This document shows, in pieces, positions 1 to 8,561 of a DNA stretch of 64,000 nucleotides. A model generated the notes under the pieces. It searched no databases. It worked only from the letters and a program-made list of their open reading frames with translations, and had not been told where the DNA came from. Positions within the stretch are counted from its first letter, which is position 1; each line of letters opens with the position of its first letter. Location: contig NZ_CP119422.1 in the NCBI RefSeq assembly GCF_030506285.1, positions 4,513,501 through 4,577,500 of the forward strand, given 5' to 3'. The translations under genes were made by a program, and so were the position numbers. The DNA comes from Catalinimonas niigatensis. Lineage in GTDB: Bacteria > Bacteroidota > Bacteroidia > Cytophagales > Cyclobacteriaceae.

Positions 1-373
1 GCGCATATAAAAATCCCCAGAATACGCTTTCTTCCCAGCTAGGCCGCATCACAAGCCAGATAAGTACAGAGGTAAGCGCAATGGTAAAGAACACCTGGGC
101 ACTACCACCCCCTAACACATATCTTTGAATCTTTTTCAGGTTGGTAAATGAAAATTCCAGACCAATGGTAAACAGAAGCAGTATAATGCCTATTTCTGCG
201 TATACTTCTACCTCTTCCATGTTGGCAAAAAGATTAGACGTATTGGGGCTGAGTAAAACTCCGGTAATCAAATATCCGATGATGAATCTGATGTTAAGAA
301 ATCTACATATGATGATGACCGCCGTGGCGACACCAAAAATGGCAAAGATGTTTATAAGAATGTGGTGCTGCAT
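1..373 (-). CDS. CPA2-type cation:proton antiporter, N-terminal part (cut by window edge)
   Basis: The minus strand reads an open frame from an ATG at 373 to the left edge, about 124 codons. It is nearly the same, residue for residue, as the first third of the complete antiporter at 37458-38639: hydrophobic first helix, then a GYLITGVLLSP segment and the conserved TIGLEFSF stretch. It should be an inner-membrane Na+/H+ or K+/H+ exchanger of the KefB/RosB kind. It lies 9 bp downstream of the yjdI-like gene and closes the minus-strand cassette. The C-terminal part is outside the window, so intactness is unknown. Identification rests on the second copy and is secure. Confidence 0.88.
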   Translation of the reverse strand, partial: MQHHILINIFAIFGVATAVIIICRFLNIRFIIGYLITGVLLSPNTSNLFANMEEVEVYAEIGIILLLFTIGLEFSFTNLKKIQRYVLGGGSAQVFFTIALTSVLIWLVMRPSWEESVFWGFLYA

Positions 374-382
374 AAGGTTTGA

Positions 383-595
383 CTATGATTCCCGATAACT
401 CAATGCTCCGGATGGACAAATATCAATTTGACGCTTTAATTCCTCCTCAGAGGCATTTTCAGGCCTGATCCACGGTTTAGCCTTGGGGTCATATACTTTT
501 GGCAGCGTTCTGACGCAGACACCGGAGTGGATACATTTATTTGGTTTCCAGATAATGGTCAGTTTGTTTTTCTGGTATTCTTTAATAACTTCCAT
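383..595 (-). CDS. yjdI: YjdI-family (4Fe-4S) mono-cluster protein
   Basis: A 70-residue protein of the Fer4_19/YjdI family. The family signature is visible: WKPNKCIHSGVCVRTLPKVY near residues 16-35 with Cys21 and Cys27, then RQIDICPSGALSYRES at the C-terminus with a Cys-Pro-Ser-Gly. These cysteines are expected to hold an iron-sulfur cluster; the physiological partner is not known. It sits between a YjdJ-type acetyltransferase and the antiporter in one operon. Elsewhere in the window the same domain is fused to the acetyltransferase (8562-9062, 34803-35303). A decayed copy occurs at 37341-37448. Family assignment is strong; function is inferred only from family. Confidence 0.88.
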   Translation of the reverse strand: MEVIKEYQKNKLTIIWKPNKCIHSGVCVRTLPKVYDPKAKPWIRPENASEEELKRQIDICPSGALSYRES

Positions 596-604
596 GGTTA
601 CTGA

Positions 605-889
605 TTATGATTTTAATACATCCTTTATGTCTTCCATCTTTTTAAACATCGCTGCTGCAAACGGGCATAGGGGAATAATTTTTATGTTTCTTTCTCTAGC
701 CATTTCCACAATTTTATAAAGCATTTGCTTACCTACACCTTTACCAAAATATGCTGACTCAACTTCTGTATGGTCTATGATAATCAATGCTGTTCCTGCG
801 ATGGAATAAGTCATCATTCCTGCACGTTTTTGATCTTCGCGTGCCATGGCAAAGCCTTTGGAGCCCTTTTCTTTTAATAGTAGTTCCAT
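605..889 (-). CDS. yjdJ: YjdJ-type GNAT N-acetyltransferase
   Basis: A 94-residue single-domain GCN5-related acetyltransferase of the short YjdJ class. Visible landmarks are the strand TALIIIDHTEVE, the acetyl-CoA loop GKGVGKQMLYKIVEMAR, and the closing IIPLCPFAAAMFKK motif that marks this subfamily. The substrate is unknown. It lies 9 bp upstream of the yjdI-like gene and 19 bp downstream of the luciferase-like gene, so the three are probably cotranscribed. The fused homologues at 8562 and 34803 carry the same domain at their C-termini, which supports a functional link between YjdI and YjdJ. Confidence 0.85.
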   Translation of the reverse strand: MELLLKEKGSKGFAMAREDQKRAGMMTYSIAGTALIIIDHTEVESAYFGKGVGKQMLYKIVEMARERNIKIIPLCPFAAAMFKKMEDIKDVLKS

Positions 890-908
890 AATTTCTTAAT
901 TAAAGTCT

Positions 909-1928
909 TTATACTGATTGCTTGATAAGTGGAATAACCTTAGTGCCGATCAATTCAATGGACTGTAACAATTGCTGGTGCGATAATCCTGCATTATCCA
1001 TTTGAAAGGTAAATCGGTCCACACCGCCAAGCGCTTGGCTATGGCTTAGTAATTTTTCGGCAACCCGTTCAGGCCCACCCACCACCAGTACGCCTTCAGG
1101 GGCGATCAAAGCAGTGAATTGCGTATGGGTCACCGGTGGCCATCCACGCTCTTTACCTAATTTTGTCCACAGCTCGGCATAGCCCGGATAATAATCGGCA
1201 ATAGCCTGCTCATCGGTTTCGGCTACATAACCGGGTGAATGCAGCCCCACCTTTAATTGTTCTGGTGTAAATCCAGCGCGTCGGCCTGCTTCACGGTATA
1301 AGTCTACCAAGGGACGAAAGCGAGCAGTTTCTCCACCAATCACAGCTACCATCAGCGGTAAACCTAAAGAGCCTGCGCGTACAAATGATTCGGGAGTGCC
1401 ACCCACTCCCACCCATATCGGTAGTTTTTGCTGCAGCGCTCTTGGGTAAACTGCTAGCTGATGCATGGCGGGCCTGAATTTGCCAGACCAGGTGACAAAT
1501 TCCTGCTCGCGTACCTGTAGCAGTAAATTCAGTTTCTCGGCAAAAAGCGCATCATAGTCTTTTAAATTAAAACCAAAAAGCGGGAAGGCTTCAATGGCTG
1601 AGCCACGCCCGACGACCAGTTCTGCGCGTCCCTTTGAAATAAGATCAAGGGTGGCAAAACGCTGATATACCCGCACAGGGTCATCGGTACTTAATACCTT
1701 AACAGCACTGTTCAGACGAATCCGTTGAGTCCGGGCAGCTGCCGCAGAGAGGATTACTGCCGGGGCAGAATCCAAAAATTCTTTTTTATGGTGCTCTCCG
1801 ATACCAAAAACATCCAGGCCCGCTTCATCGGCTGTAGAAATTCTATCCAGTAACTGTCCCATAGCATCGGCACTACTAAGGCTACTTCCGTACATGGCCG
1901 ATGCAAAACTATCTATGCCTATTTCCAT
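909..1928 (-). CDS. LLM-class flavin-dependent oxidoreductase
   Basis: Bacterial-luciferase-like (F420/FMN-dependent) monooxygenase with a TIM-barrel fold, about 339 residues. It opens with MEIGIDSFASAMYG and contains the family segments GIGEHHKKEFLDSAP and RAELVVGRGS, plus a GGPERVAEKL C-terminal region. I chose the ATG at 1928 because the paralogue at 36312 and the remnant at 7459-7551 both start there; an in-frame ATG at 1964 would add 12 residues. The substrate is unknown. It follows a pirin gene and precedes the yjdJ/yjdI pair. It is almost identical in sequence to the plus-strand copy at 36312-37331, indicating duplication. Confidence 0.88.
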   Translation of the reverse strand: MEIGIDSFASAMYGSSLSSADAMGQLLDRISTADEAGLDVFGIGEHHKKEFLDSAPAVILSAAAARTQRIRLNSAVKVLSTDDPVRVYQRFATLDLISKGRAELVVGRGSAIEAFPLFGFNLKDYDALFAEKLNLLLQVREQEFVTWSGKFRPAMHQLAVYPRALQQKLPIWVGVGGTPESFVRAGSLGLPLMVAVIGGETARFRPLVDLYREAGRRAGFTPEQLKVGLHSPGYVAETDEQAIADYYPGYAELWTKLGKERGWPPVTHTQFTALIAPEGVLVVGGPERVAEKLLSHSQALGGVDRFTFQMDNAGLSHQQLLQSIELIGTKVIPLIKQSV

Positions 1929-1981
1929 TTGTCTCTTATTTAAATATTGCTCTTGTTTCATCAAGCATATACTCTGAATCG

Positions 1982-2902
1982 TTAGGAAAGTGCATTGGGA
2001 GGAGGACCTCCGGCGGGTTTGCTTTTGCTTTCAGGCAGAGGTACATACTCTTCGTTATCCATGGGCGGTAAATCAATACGACCCTGTTTCCAGTCCTCTT
2101 TGGCCTGTTCAATCCTGTCTTTTCTACTGGATACAAAGTTCCACCATATATACCGTTCTCCTACATGTTCGCCACCAAGCATCATCAGCGTAGTAGGTTC
2201 TTTGGCTATCATCAATGGGTCAACCCCTTTGGTAAACACCATCAACTGTCCTGCCTTGTAAGTAATCCCATGCACTTCAACGCTACCTCGGACTATGTAC
2301 GCTCCTCTTTCGCTATGCCCGGTTGGTAAACCAAAACGAACCCCTTCCTCCAGAACTACATGCACATAAAATAAGGGAGAATGTGTCCTGACATTACTTT
2401 TCAATCCATAGGCATCCCCAGCGATCAAACGCATCCAAACACCGGTATCCGTAAAAACAGGTAATTGTTCTGGTTGATAGTTCTCAAAAGTCGGATCACT
2501 TTCTTCATCTTTTTCAGGAAGTGCTACCCAGGTCTGTATCATTTCCAGTTCGCCTCCCGCCAGCATCGCCGGATCTTCAAAACGTTCACTATGTGCAATG
2601 CCTTTTCCGGCAGTCATCCAGTTAACCTCACCAGGTTTGATTACCTGCTCCACACCAAGGCTATCCCTGTGGGTTACATTTCCATTAAATAAATAACTGA
2701 CCGTGGATAATCCAATATGCGGATGTGGTAATACATCTAGACTACTTACGGACCCTGTCGGCATATTTAATGGTCCGCCGTGATCCATAAAAATAAACGG
2801 CCCAACCATTCTGCGAAGCTGATAGGGAAGGATGCGTTTCACTGCAAAACCTGGGGTAATTTTAGCCGTTCTGGCTTCTATAACAATATCAAGCATAATC
2901 AA
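1982..2902 (-). CDS. Pirin family protein (bicupin)
   Basis: A 306-residue pirin. The N-terminal cupin shows GPFIFMDHGGP, then PHPHIGLSTVSYLF with the metal-binding histidines, then GEVNWMTAGKGIAHSE with the last ligand histidine. Pirins are cupin-fold iron proteins; some bacterial members act as quercetin 2,3-dioxygenases or redox modulators. The C-terminus ends in a lysine/proline-rich tail. It is the most divergent of the four pirins in the window and sits just upstream of the luciferase-like gene, the place occupied by a different pirin (35369) in the second cassette. Confidence 0.88.
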   Translation of the reverse strand: MIMLDIVIEARTAKITPGFAVKRILPYQLRRMVGPFIFMDHGGPLNMPTGSVSSLDVLPHPHIGLSTVSYLFNGNVTHRDSLGVEQVIKPGEVNWMTAGKGIAHSERFEDPAMLAGGELEMIQTWVALPEKDEESDPTFENYQPEQLPVFTDTGVWMRLIAGDAYGLKSNVRTHSPLFYVHVVLEEGVRFGLPTGHSERGAYIVRGSVEVHGITYKAGQLMVFTKGVDPLMIAKEPTTLMMLGGEHVGERYIWWNFVSSRKDRIEQAKEDWKQGRIDLPPMDNEEYVPLPESKSKPAGGPPPNALS

Positions 2903-3014
2903 TATTTAAATATTAAACTCTTTTGAAACATCTCTGGTAAACGAATTTACAAGTTCCATTTCAGTTTCCATCAGCTGAGCAGTCATTGTTTAGCAATAAT
3001 GAGTTGCGAACATC

Positions 3015-3452
3015 TTATTTTATTTGGTTTGACATAAATACGGGAAGCAGCGCTAACTCAGGATTTGAGCAGTGGATAGTCAGATCGCAGGCAATCAGAA
3101 ATCCGTTACCGGCTCCCTTCACCTTGTCTTCCACTATGGCCACCGTAGTTTGGGGCAGCACTGCCAACTCCATTAGTAACCGTGCCCAGAGCGTAAAGTG
3201 AACTGAGTCGATATGTCCGGCTGAGATCCCTTTGGGATTGCCGAAGTAGTGCAACAGAAAAAAGTCTGGATGAGCACTGGTAAAAACAACTACTTCTACG
3301 GAAGAGTCATTCTTCAAGTTCTCAACAAGCTGTAGCAAGTCGTGAGCGCACTGAAAGTCTCCCGGATTCATAGCCAGCTCATGCATGCTTATGTGCAGCA
3401 TTCCATCGCATAACTCGGCGCTAAAAGTCGAAAAATTGTCGTACTGATCCAT
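3015..3452 (-). pseudogene. Truncated enoyl-CoA hydratase/isomerase (crotonase) fragment
   Basis: 145 codons matching the N-terminal half of a crotonase-fold protein. VVVFTSAHPDFF corresponds to the first oxyanion-hole region, and KGAGNGFLIACDLTI to the second oxyanion loop and conserved CD. Normal family members have about 260-290 residues; this one stops right after the active-site half, so the C-terminal trimerisation helices are missing. An IS3-family remnant lies just upstream at 3557-3613, which fits loss through rearrangement. It may still be expressed, but a working hydratase is unlikely. Confidence 0.6.
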
Positions 3453-3556
3453 TTTTATGTGGTTTGTGTGTATGGTAAACAGGCGAATTCCCTTTAGTAT
3501 GCTTGGGTTTCCCCATGTAAATAGACATTTATTTAATCAGCAATAGAAATTTGCCA

Positions 3557-3613
3557 TTATCTTTCAAATTCAATTGGACTCATATATCCAATAGTAGAGG
3601 GTTTTCTCTGTCG
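3557..3613 (-). mobile_element. IS3-family transposase, C-terminal remnant
   Basis: On the minus strand 18 codons read RQRKPSTIGYMSPIEFER followed by TAA. This is the typical C-terminus of the IS3/IS150-type OrfB integrase (RRxHSTLGYxSPxEFE). No frame continues upstream, so only the extreme 3' end of a former insertion sequence survives. It lies between the alpha/beta hydrolase at 3642 and the truncated crotonase and is a plausible cause of that truncation. Confidence 0.7.
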
Positions 3614-3641
3614 CCGGGTGGCCGGTGCCATTATACCAGAC

Positions 3642-4448
3642 CTAATTTTTAGCCGTAAGTGCTCCCTGGGCGGCAGACTCTATTACCTGAGCCACCGCTT
3701 TGGGTTGAGAAATAAAAACCGCATGGCTGGCTTTGACCTCCGTGACTGCCGCTCCCGACCGTTCGCTCATTCGCCGTTGAAGCGCTGGATTGATAGCTTT
3801 GTCTTCAGTAGCGATAACCACCCAGGTAGGTTTGGTCTTCCAGGCTACCGCGGTCATCGGTGCAGCCAATGCCTGGGCAGCAAAAGCTCCCTGCGAGGCC
3901 CACATGAACTCAGCCTGCTTTTTGCCCAGGTCGGCAGCAAAGCCCTGGTGGAATTTGGCCTTATTGTAATACAGCATACCGTGGTCATCTGGAGGTAAGA
4001 TACCCCCGTTGGACAGATCAGGTGCCGATTGCGCGAGGTTCAGGGCCGACTCTTTCTCATCCGGCTGAAAGGCAGCTACGTATACCAAGCCAGCTACTTT
4101 ATCGGAGTTTCCACCCTCGGTAATGATAGAACCGCCGTAGGAATGCCCTACCAGGATTACCGGCCCATTCTGACGCTCAATGGCGCGGTTCAATGTCTCT
4201 ACATCGGCTTCCAGCGACGAAAGAGAATTTTGGGTTACAGTCACGTTATACCCCTTTTCGGTCAGGATCTGATACACACCCTGCCAACCTGAGCCATCTA
4301 TAAAGGCCCCATGGACCAGGATGATATTTTTAACCTCAGTATCCGTCTGGGCTTTCGCGGAGATTGTAAATAAGGTAACACCAGCGATTATCATAAAGGT
4401 GATTGCCAAACTGGTAATCATCCTTTCAACATTAAAATAGTTCATCAA
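3642..4448 (-). CDS. Secreted alpha/beta hydrolase
   Basis: A 268-residue protein. Its first 33 residues form a hydrophobic signal peptide ending near AKAQ, so it is probably exported to the periplasm. Then comes an alpha/beta hydrolase domain: LVHGAFIDGSGW near residues 44-55 (oxyanion loop), the nucleophile elbow GHSYGG with Ser103, and a C-terminal TEDKAINP acid region and KASHAVF histidine. It resembles the EstC/salicylate-esterase-like hydrolases often annotated as 'alpha/beta fold hydrolase'. The substrate is unknown. The catalytic triad appears complete. Confidence 0.82.
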   Translation of the reverse strand: MMNYFNVERMITSLAITFMIIAGVTLFTISAKAQTDTEVKNIILVHGAFIDGSGWQGVYQILTEKGYNVTVTQNSLSSLEADVETLNRAIERQNGPVILVGHSYGGSIITEGGNSDKVAGLVYVAAFQPDEKESALNLAQSAPDLSNGGILPPDDHGMLYYNKAKFHQGFAADLGKKQAEFMWASQGAFAAQALAAPMTAVAWKTKPTWVVIATEDKAINPALQRRMSERSGAAVTEVKASHAVFISQPKAVAQVIESAAQGALTAKN

Positions 4449-4574
4449 TTGTTTTGTTTTAAAAGTGTAAGAAGTCAGGCGGATCGCCCTTATGGAATTA
4501 TGTTACATAGTTCAACATGAAAATTCTCTGGAGCGGTATGCACCTGAGTTTAAATGCCTCAGTTTACTGCACTA

Positions 4575-5423
4575 CTACTTTTGCAGGAAGGTCAATAATT
4601 CAGTGTTGAATTTTTCCAATTCTTCAATAAACAAGCCGTGGCCGCTGTTTTCAAATGTTACGATATAAGAGTCTTCAATTCCCTGATGCATTTGTTCTGC
4701 CAGGGCAAATTCACAGATAACGTCCTTGGTTCCGTGGAAAATAGCGGTTGGGATACTTATTTTTGAAAGCTCACCTCTTAAATCGGTATCTCTTAGCGCG
4801 ATCAAACTCTGGGTAGTGGCATAAGGAGACGCCTCTACATTGATACCTCCTAACCAACTGGCAATGCCTGCTGGCAAAGCAGTTTCACTGGCTCCGAATA
4901 TTTTACCAAAATTCTCTAAAAGCTGTGGCCTGTTGACCTTGCTCAATGCGATCAGTTCATCCACCGCTTCTTTGGTAAAGCCATAATCGTAATCGTTTCG
5001 TTTTGTCCACACGGGAGCTGCTGCACCGAATAAGGCGAGCTTACTTACCCTGGCACTGTTGTATTTGGCTACATAATGTATTGCTATGGCACCGCCCATG
5101 GAGAAGCCGCCCAAGGTAGCATCCTCGATATCCAATTTGTCTAATACTACTTTGATGTCATGGGCATATGTATCGTAATTGTAAACACCATAAGGCTTGT
5201 CGGACTTTCCAAAACCACGCAGCGAAATTCCTATGGCCTGGTAGCCTTTTTCTACTAAAAACTGATACTGATACTCATACATCGCATCACTCAGTGGCCA
5301 GCCGTGAATCAGAACCACGGGTTTTCCCTGGCCCCAATCTGTCACGTGCAATCTGACGTTACCTTCTACAGTAATGTATTCTTCTCTTCCGATAGCGTTT
5401 AATACAATTTCATTAGTTTCCAT
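4575..5423 (-). CDS. Alpha/beta hydrolase, non-heme chloroperoxidase-like
   Basis: 282 residues, cytoplasmic (no signal peptide). The triad is visible: VVLIHGWPLSD oxyanion loop at about 36-46, nucleophile GGFSMGG with Ser108, acid in FHGTKDVICEF near 234, and histidine in FENSGHGLFIEE near 263. This matches cofactor-free haloperoxidases and related esterases. It lies between an exported hydrolase and two SDR genes in the same orientation, with gaps of more than 120 bp, so the genes may be separately transcribed. The physiological substrate cannot be read from sequence. Confidence 0.82.
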   Translation of the reverse strand: METNEIVLNAIGREEYITVEGNVRLHVTDWGQGKPVVLIHGWPLSDAMYEYQYQFLVEKGYQAIGISLRGFGKSDKPYGVYNYDTYAHDIKVVLDKLDIEDATLGGFSMGGAIAIHYVAKYNSARVSKLALFGAAAPVWTKRNDYDYGFTKEAVDELIALSKVNRPQLLENFGKIFGASETALPAGIASWLGGINVEASPYATTQSLIALRDTDLRGELSKISIPTAIFHGTKDVICEFALAEQMHQGIEDSYIVTFENSGHGLFIEELEKFNTELLTFLQK

Positions 5424-5612
5424 TTTAGTTTTGATTTAAATTTATTAGAACTGTAATTTATTTTATAAATGTTACTAACTCTTCCTTTAGCCATCTCCAC
5501 TTTTTAAGACAGACAAGTACTTTTTTCTGAAAACTCCTAAGCTTTCAACAGATATAGCTCTTTGGCATTTGAGTTAAAGATGATGACAACACACCATACA
5601 GGTCGCAATAAT

Positions 5613-6476
5613 TTATGTAAGCAAATCTTTCATGCCAAAGGCCGTCAAAGCTTTGGCGTATTCAACTTGTACCGCATCGTTGGCCGCTTTGACAAATTCT
5701 CCTGTGGTTGGATCAACAACCGTTCTCAATGGTCGTTGCCCTTTTGGTAAATTGATAAGACTTACCACTGCATCGGCCACATCTTGAGGATTATGATCTA
5801 TCGTTTCAAATAGTTGACCAATGGCACTGAACATTTTATTTTGAATTTCATCTATTGCTTTATAGCCGTCCAAAACAGAGGAGTCAGCACCCACTTGGAT
5901 CTTTTGAGCCATTTCTGTAGGATAAGCTCCTGGTTGCACGATGGCCACATCCACACCAAATGGTTTTACTTCATAATGCAAACCTTCGCTTAAACCTTCC
6001 AAAGCGAACTTTGAAGCACCATAGGCTACTGAAAAAGGAAAAGAGAACCTTCCGGAACCACTGCTTACATTGATAATTAAGCCTTCTGATTGTTTACGCA
6101 TGTATGGTAATACCAATTTCATCAATCTCCAGGGAGCGATGACATTGACATCAAACATTCGCTGTATATCAGTAGGGGTAGCACTTTCAGCAGCACCAAA
6201 CATTGTGATACCTGCATTATTTACCAAAACGTCTATGGTACCTTCCTTCGCCAGGATAGTGTCAACAGCATTTTTAACACTGGTGTCATCGGTCAGGCTA
6301 ACATCCAGGACCGTTACATTTTCTACCTGTGACAGGGCTTTTGCTTTTTCGGCATTTTTTCCATTAGTATCCCGTATGGTAGCATAAACTTTATGTTCTA
6401 AAGCGGCTACACTATGGGCGGTAAGCCATCCAAACCCACTGTTTGTTCCTGTTATTAATACGATTTTCTTACTCAA
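5613..6476 (-). CDS. Short-chain dehydrogenase/reductase (SDR)
   Basis: Classical SDR of 287 residues. It has the Rossmann motif TGTNSGFG near residues 9-16, NNAGITMFG (structural NNAG), and the catalytic Ser in INVSSGSGR with YGASK further on. The extended C-terminus is typical of the oxidoreductases of the 'SDR family, retinol-dehydrogenase-like' group. It probably interconverts an alcohol and a ketone or aldehyde with NAD(P). A second SDR follows immediately upstream in the genome (6607-7419), so the two may act on related substrates. Confidence 0.85.
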   Translation of the reverse strand: MSKKIVLITGTNSGFGWLTAHSVAALEHKVYATIRDTNGKNAEKAKALSQVENVTVLDVSLTDDTSVKNAVDTILAKEGTIDVLVNNAGITMFGAAESATPTDIQRMFDVNVIAPWRLMKLVLPYMRKQSEGLIINVSSGSGRFSFPFSVAYGASKFALEGLSEGLHYEVKPFGVDVAIVQPGAYPTEMAQKIQVGADSSVLDGYKAIDEIQNKMFSAIGQLFETIDHNPQDVADAVVSLINLPKGQRPLRTVVDPTTGEFVKAANDAVQVEYAKALTAFGMKDLLT

Positions 6477-6606
6477 TTTTTTGTAATTTAAATTAATGAT
6501 GCAAATGTTGGTATGAAAAGATTAGAGGCACTTACCGTTTGGTAAGAAGCAATGTATGACAATGGAATGCGATTGATAAACGTTAGATGTTTTGAACTTT
6601 TTTAGG

Positions 6607-7419
6607 TTAGTTTTCTTGCTCAAAGAATCGTTTATTCATGGTAGTAATTACGGTTTCTATTCCGTCTTTTTTCAACCATTCATATTCAGTTGTCGCAAGA
6701 TTACCTGCTGTGTAGTGTAACTGTTTCTTGTTATCTGTCGCTGCTTCATAAACAACACTGGCAATGCTTTCGGGTGTATCTCGTTTGGTGCTTGAGTCTG
6801 CTCTCATTGCCGTGATGTAATGACTAAAAACTTCCTGATAATCTTGATGAGACACTATTTGTGCATTGTTACCAAAGTTTGTTTGCATAAAAGCAGGAAC
6901 GATCGTTTTGATACTTGTGCTAAAATCGTTTAGCTCATAACTCATTCCTTCCGTCCACGTTTCCAATGCCGATTTTGTGGCTGCATATACTGCTACAAAC
7001 GGATAAGGAATATTCGCTGTTGAAGATGTTACAGTGACAATTGCTCCGCTTTTTCGTTTTCTGAAATAAGGAAGAAATGCTTTTGTAACAAGTATTGTTC
7101 CCAAAAAATTGGTGTTGATTTGTTGCTCTAATTGTTCATCAGCAGTTCCTTCAAAAGCTCCCATGAGTCCATACGCTGCATTATTGATCAGCACGTCTAT
7201 TGGACTTATGTTTTCTGCTTTTTCTGCCACTTCTGCAATTTGTTTTTTATTGCTGATGTCCAACTTCAAAAGATGAATGTTTGGCAATTGTGTAAGTTCT
7301 GTTTCTTTTTCGGGCTTTCGCATTGTCGTAATTACAGTCCAACCTTTTGAGGCGAATAATTTAGCAGTCGCTTTTCCCAAGCCGGATGAAGCTCCTGTGA
7401 TGAAAATTGTTTTGTTCAT
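6607..7419 (-). CDS. Short-chain dehydrogenase/reductase (SDR)
   Basis: Classical SDR of about 270 residues with FITGASSGLGKATAKLF at the start, NNAAYG in place of NNAG, catalytic serine in VTVTSSTAN and YAATKSALE. I set the start at 7419 (MNKTIFITG), because the 11 residues upstream (from 7452) have no family counterpart. It lies next to the luciferase-like remnant at 7459-7551, marking the junction where the SDR-hydrolase block interrupts the ancestral cassette order. Its substrate is unknown. Confidence 0.84.
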   Translation of the reverse strand: MNKTIFITGASSGLGKATAKLFASKGWTVITTMRKPEKETELTQLPNIHLLKLDISNKKQIAEVAEKAENISPIDVLINNAAYGLMGAFEGTADEQLEQQINTNFLGTILVTKAFLPYFRKRKSGAIVTVTSSTANIPYPFVAVYAATKSALETWTEGMSYELNDFSTSIKTIVPAFMQTNFGNNAQIVSHQDYQEVFSHYITAMRADSSTKRDTPESIASVVYEAATDNKKQLHYTAGNLATTEYEWLKKDGIETVITTMNKRFFEQEN

Positions 7420-7458
7420 TTTTTTAATTTTTAACATTGACATTGCAAACATGCAGAT

Positions 7459-7551
7459 TTAAAAAATAAAGCTGTTTACCATTTCATCGGCACTGTTCAG
7501 AGCGGTACTGCCGTACATGGCCGATGCAAAACTATCTATTCCTATTTCCAT
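7459..7551 (-). pseudogene. Remnant of LLM-class oxidoreductase (first ~25 codons)
   Basis: From an ATG at 7551 the minus strand encodes MEIGIDSFASAMYGSTALNS and then ADEM before diverging to a stop at 7459. The start is the same as in the complete genes at 909-1928 and 36312-37331. The 70-odd bases upstream, down to the end of the pirin at 7619, also match the spacer between pirin and the luciferase-like gene at 36250-36312. So the ancestral order pirin-LLM is preserved here, but the rest of the gene has been replaced by the SDR/hydrolase block. Confidence 0.8.
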
Positions 7552-7618
7552 TTATATGATTGTTAATGCCGAATGTACTCCGGTGGACGGTATCTACCTA
7601 TCCGGTTTAATTTTAAAT

Positions 7619-8494
7619 TTATACCCCTCTTTTTTGAGCATTGATTTTGCCGTATTTCCCCGCATAAAAGTCGCGGTAAGCTTCCGCTATTTCGGCCTTG
7701 CTGTTCATCACAAATGGACCTTCAGCCACGATGGGTTCGGTATAGGGTTCTCCGCCGAACAACAGTACATCACTAGCTTCATGCAGTTTGCTTTCAACCT
7801 CTATTTCCCCCGCATTTCTGTCAAACTCTACAAATTCTCCTGCCTGAAATTCAACATCATTGAGTAGCGTATGCTTCGTGGGTAGGAAGGCTGCCACTTC
7901 CACTTTTTCGTCCATAGAAATGGTAAAGTTCTTACCAGGTTCAAGATGGATATGATATAAAAACTGCTCAGAATAATTGGGTATGCTGGAATGAAGATCT
8001 TCGTAATCACCCACGATTACTTTGATCCAGCCACTCTCATCGGATAATCCTTTCTGAGGAACTTCATGACTCTGAATCGCTAAATACTCCGGTTTTTCAG
8101 CTTTGTTTTTGGAAGGAAGATTAATCCAGAACTGAAAGGCATGCGTGCGATTCGCCCCTGTTTGGGAGTCCACATTTAAGGTTTCATCATGAAGAATTCC
8201 GTTGCCGGCTTTCATCCATTGAATTCCCCCGGAATACACTTTGGCATAGTTCCCGGCACTGTCAAAATGTTCATCTTCACCTTCCAGAATGTAACTTAAG
8301 GTAGCGATGCCTCGGTGGGGATGGGCTCCGGTTCCACTGTTCATTACAGAGGGATGAACCTTGGGAATGATATGGTCTAAAAACACAAATGGCCCGACCG
8401 CATCAGCATAACGATTTGCCAACATTCTATAAATGGTTAAATCCCCTATATCCGCTCTTTGACCTTTGGTGGAGAAACTGGTCTTCTTTTTCAT
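7619..8494 (-). CDS. Pirin family protein (bicupin)
   Basis: 291 residues, nearly identical to the plus-strand copy at 35369-36250. The N-terminal cupin carries GPFVFLDHIIP, GAHPHRGIATLSYIL (metal-binding His pair), GGIQWMKAGNGILHDE (third ligand), and the C-terminal half has the pirin-specific GGEPYTEPIVAEGPFVMNSK. Probably an iron-binding dioxygenase-like protein such as the quercetinase-type pirins. Neighbours are the YjdI-YjdJ fusion upstream and the luciferase-like remnant downstream, the same order as in the second cassette. Confidence 0.9.
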   Translation of the reverse strand: MKKKTSFSTKGQRADIGDLTIYRMLANRYADAVGPFVFLDHIIPKVHPSVMNSGTGAHPHRGIATLSYILEGEDEHFDSAGNYAKVYSGGIQWMKAGNGILHDETLNVDSQTGANRTHAFQFWINLPSKNKAEKPEYLAIQSHEVPQKGLSDESGWIKVIVGDYEDLHSSIPNYSEQFLYHIHLEPGKNFTISMDEKVEVAAFLPTKHTLLNDVEFQAGEFVEFDRNAGEIEVESKLHEASDVLLFGGEPYTEPIVAEGPFVMNSKAEIAEAYRDFYAGKYGKINAQKRGV

Positions 8495-8561
8495 CTTTTT
8501 TAATTTTTTATCAGGAAACCATTTCCTGAATCAATACTTTCAATAACCAGAGCGGTATCAC

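Noticed and set aside
141-398. Plus-strand open frame antisense to the antiporter and yjdI
   Set aside because: It is a shadow of the minus-strand antiporter, which has a homologue in the window.
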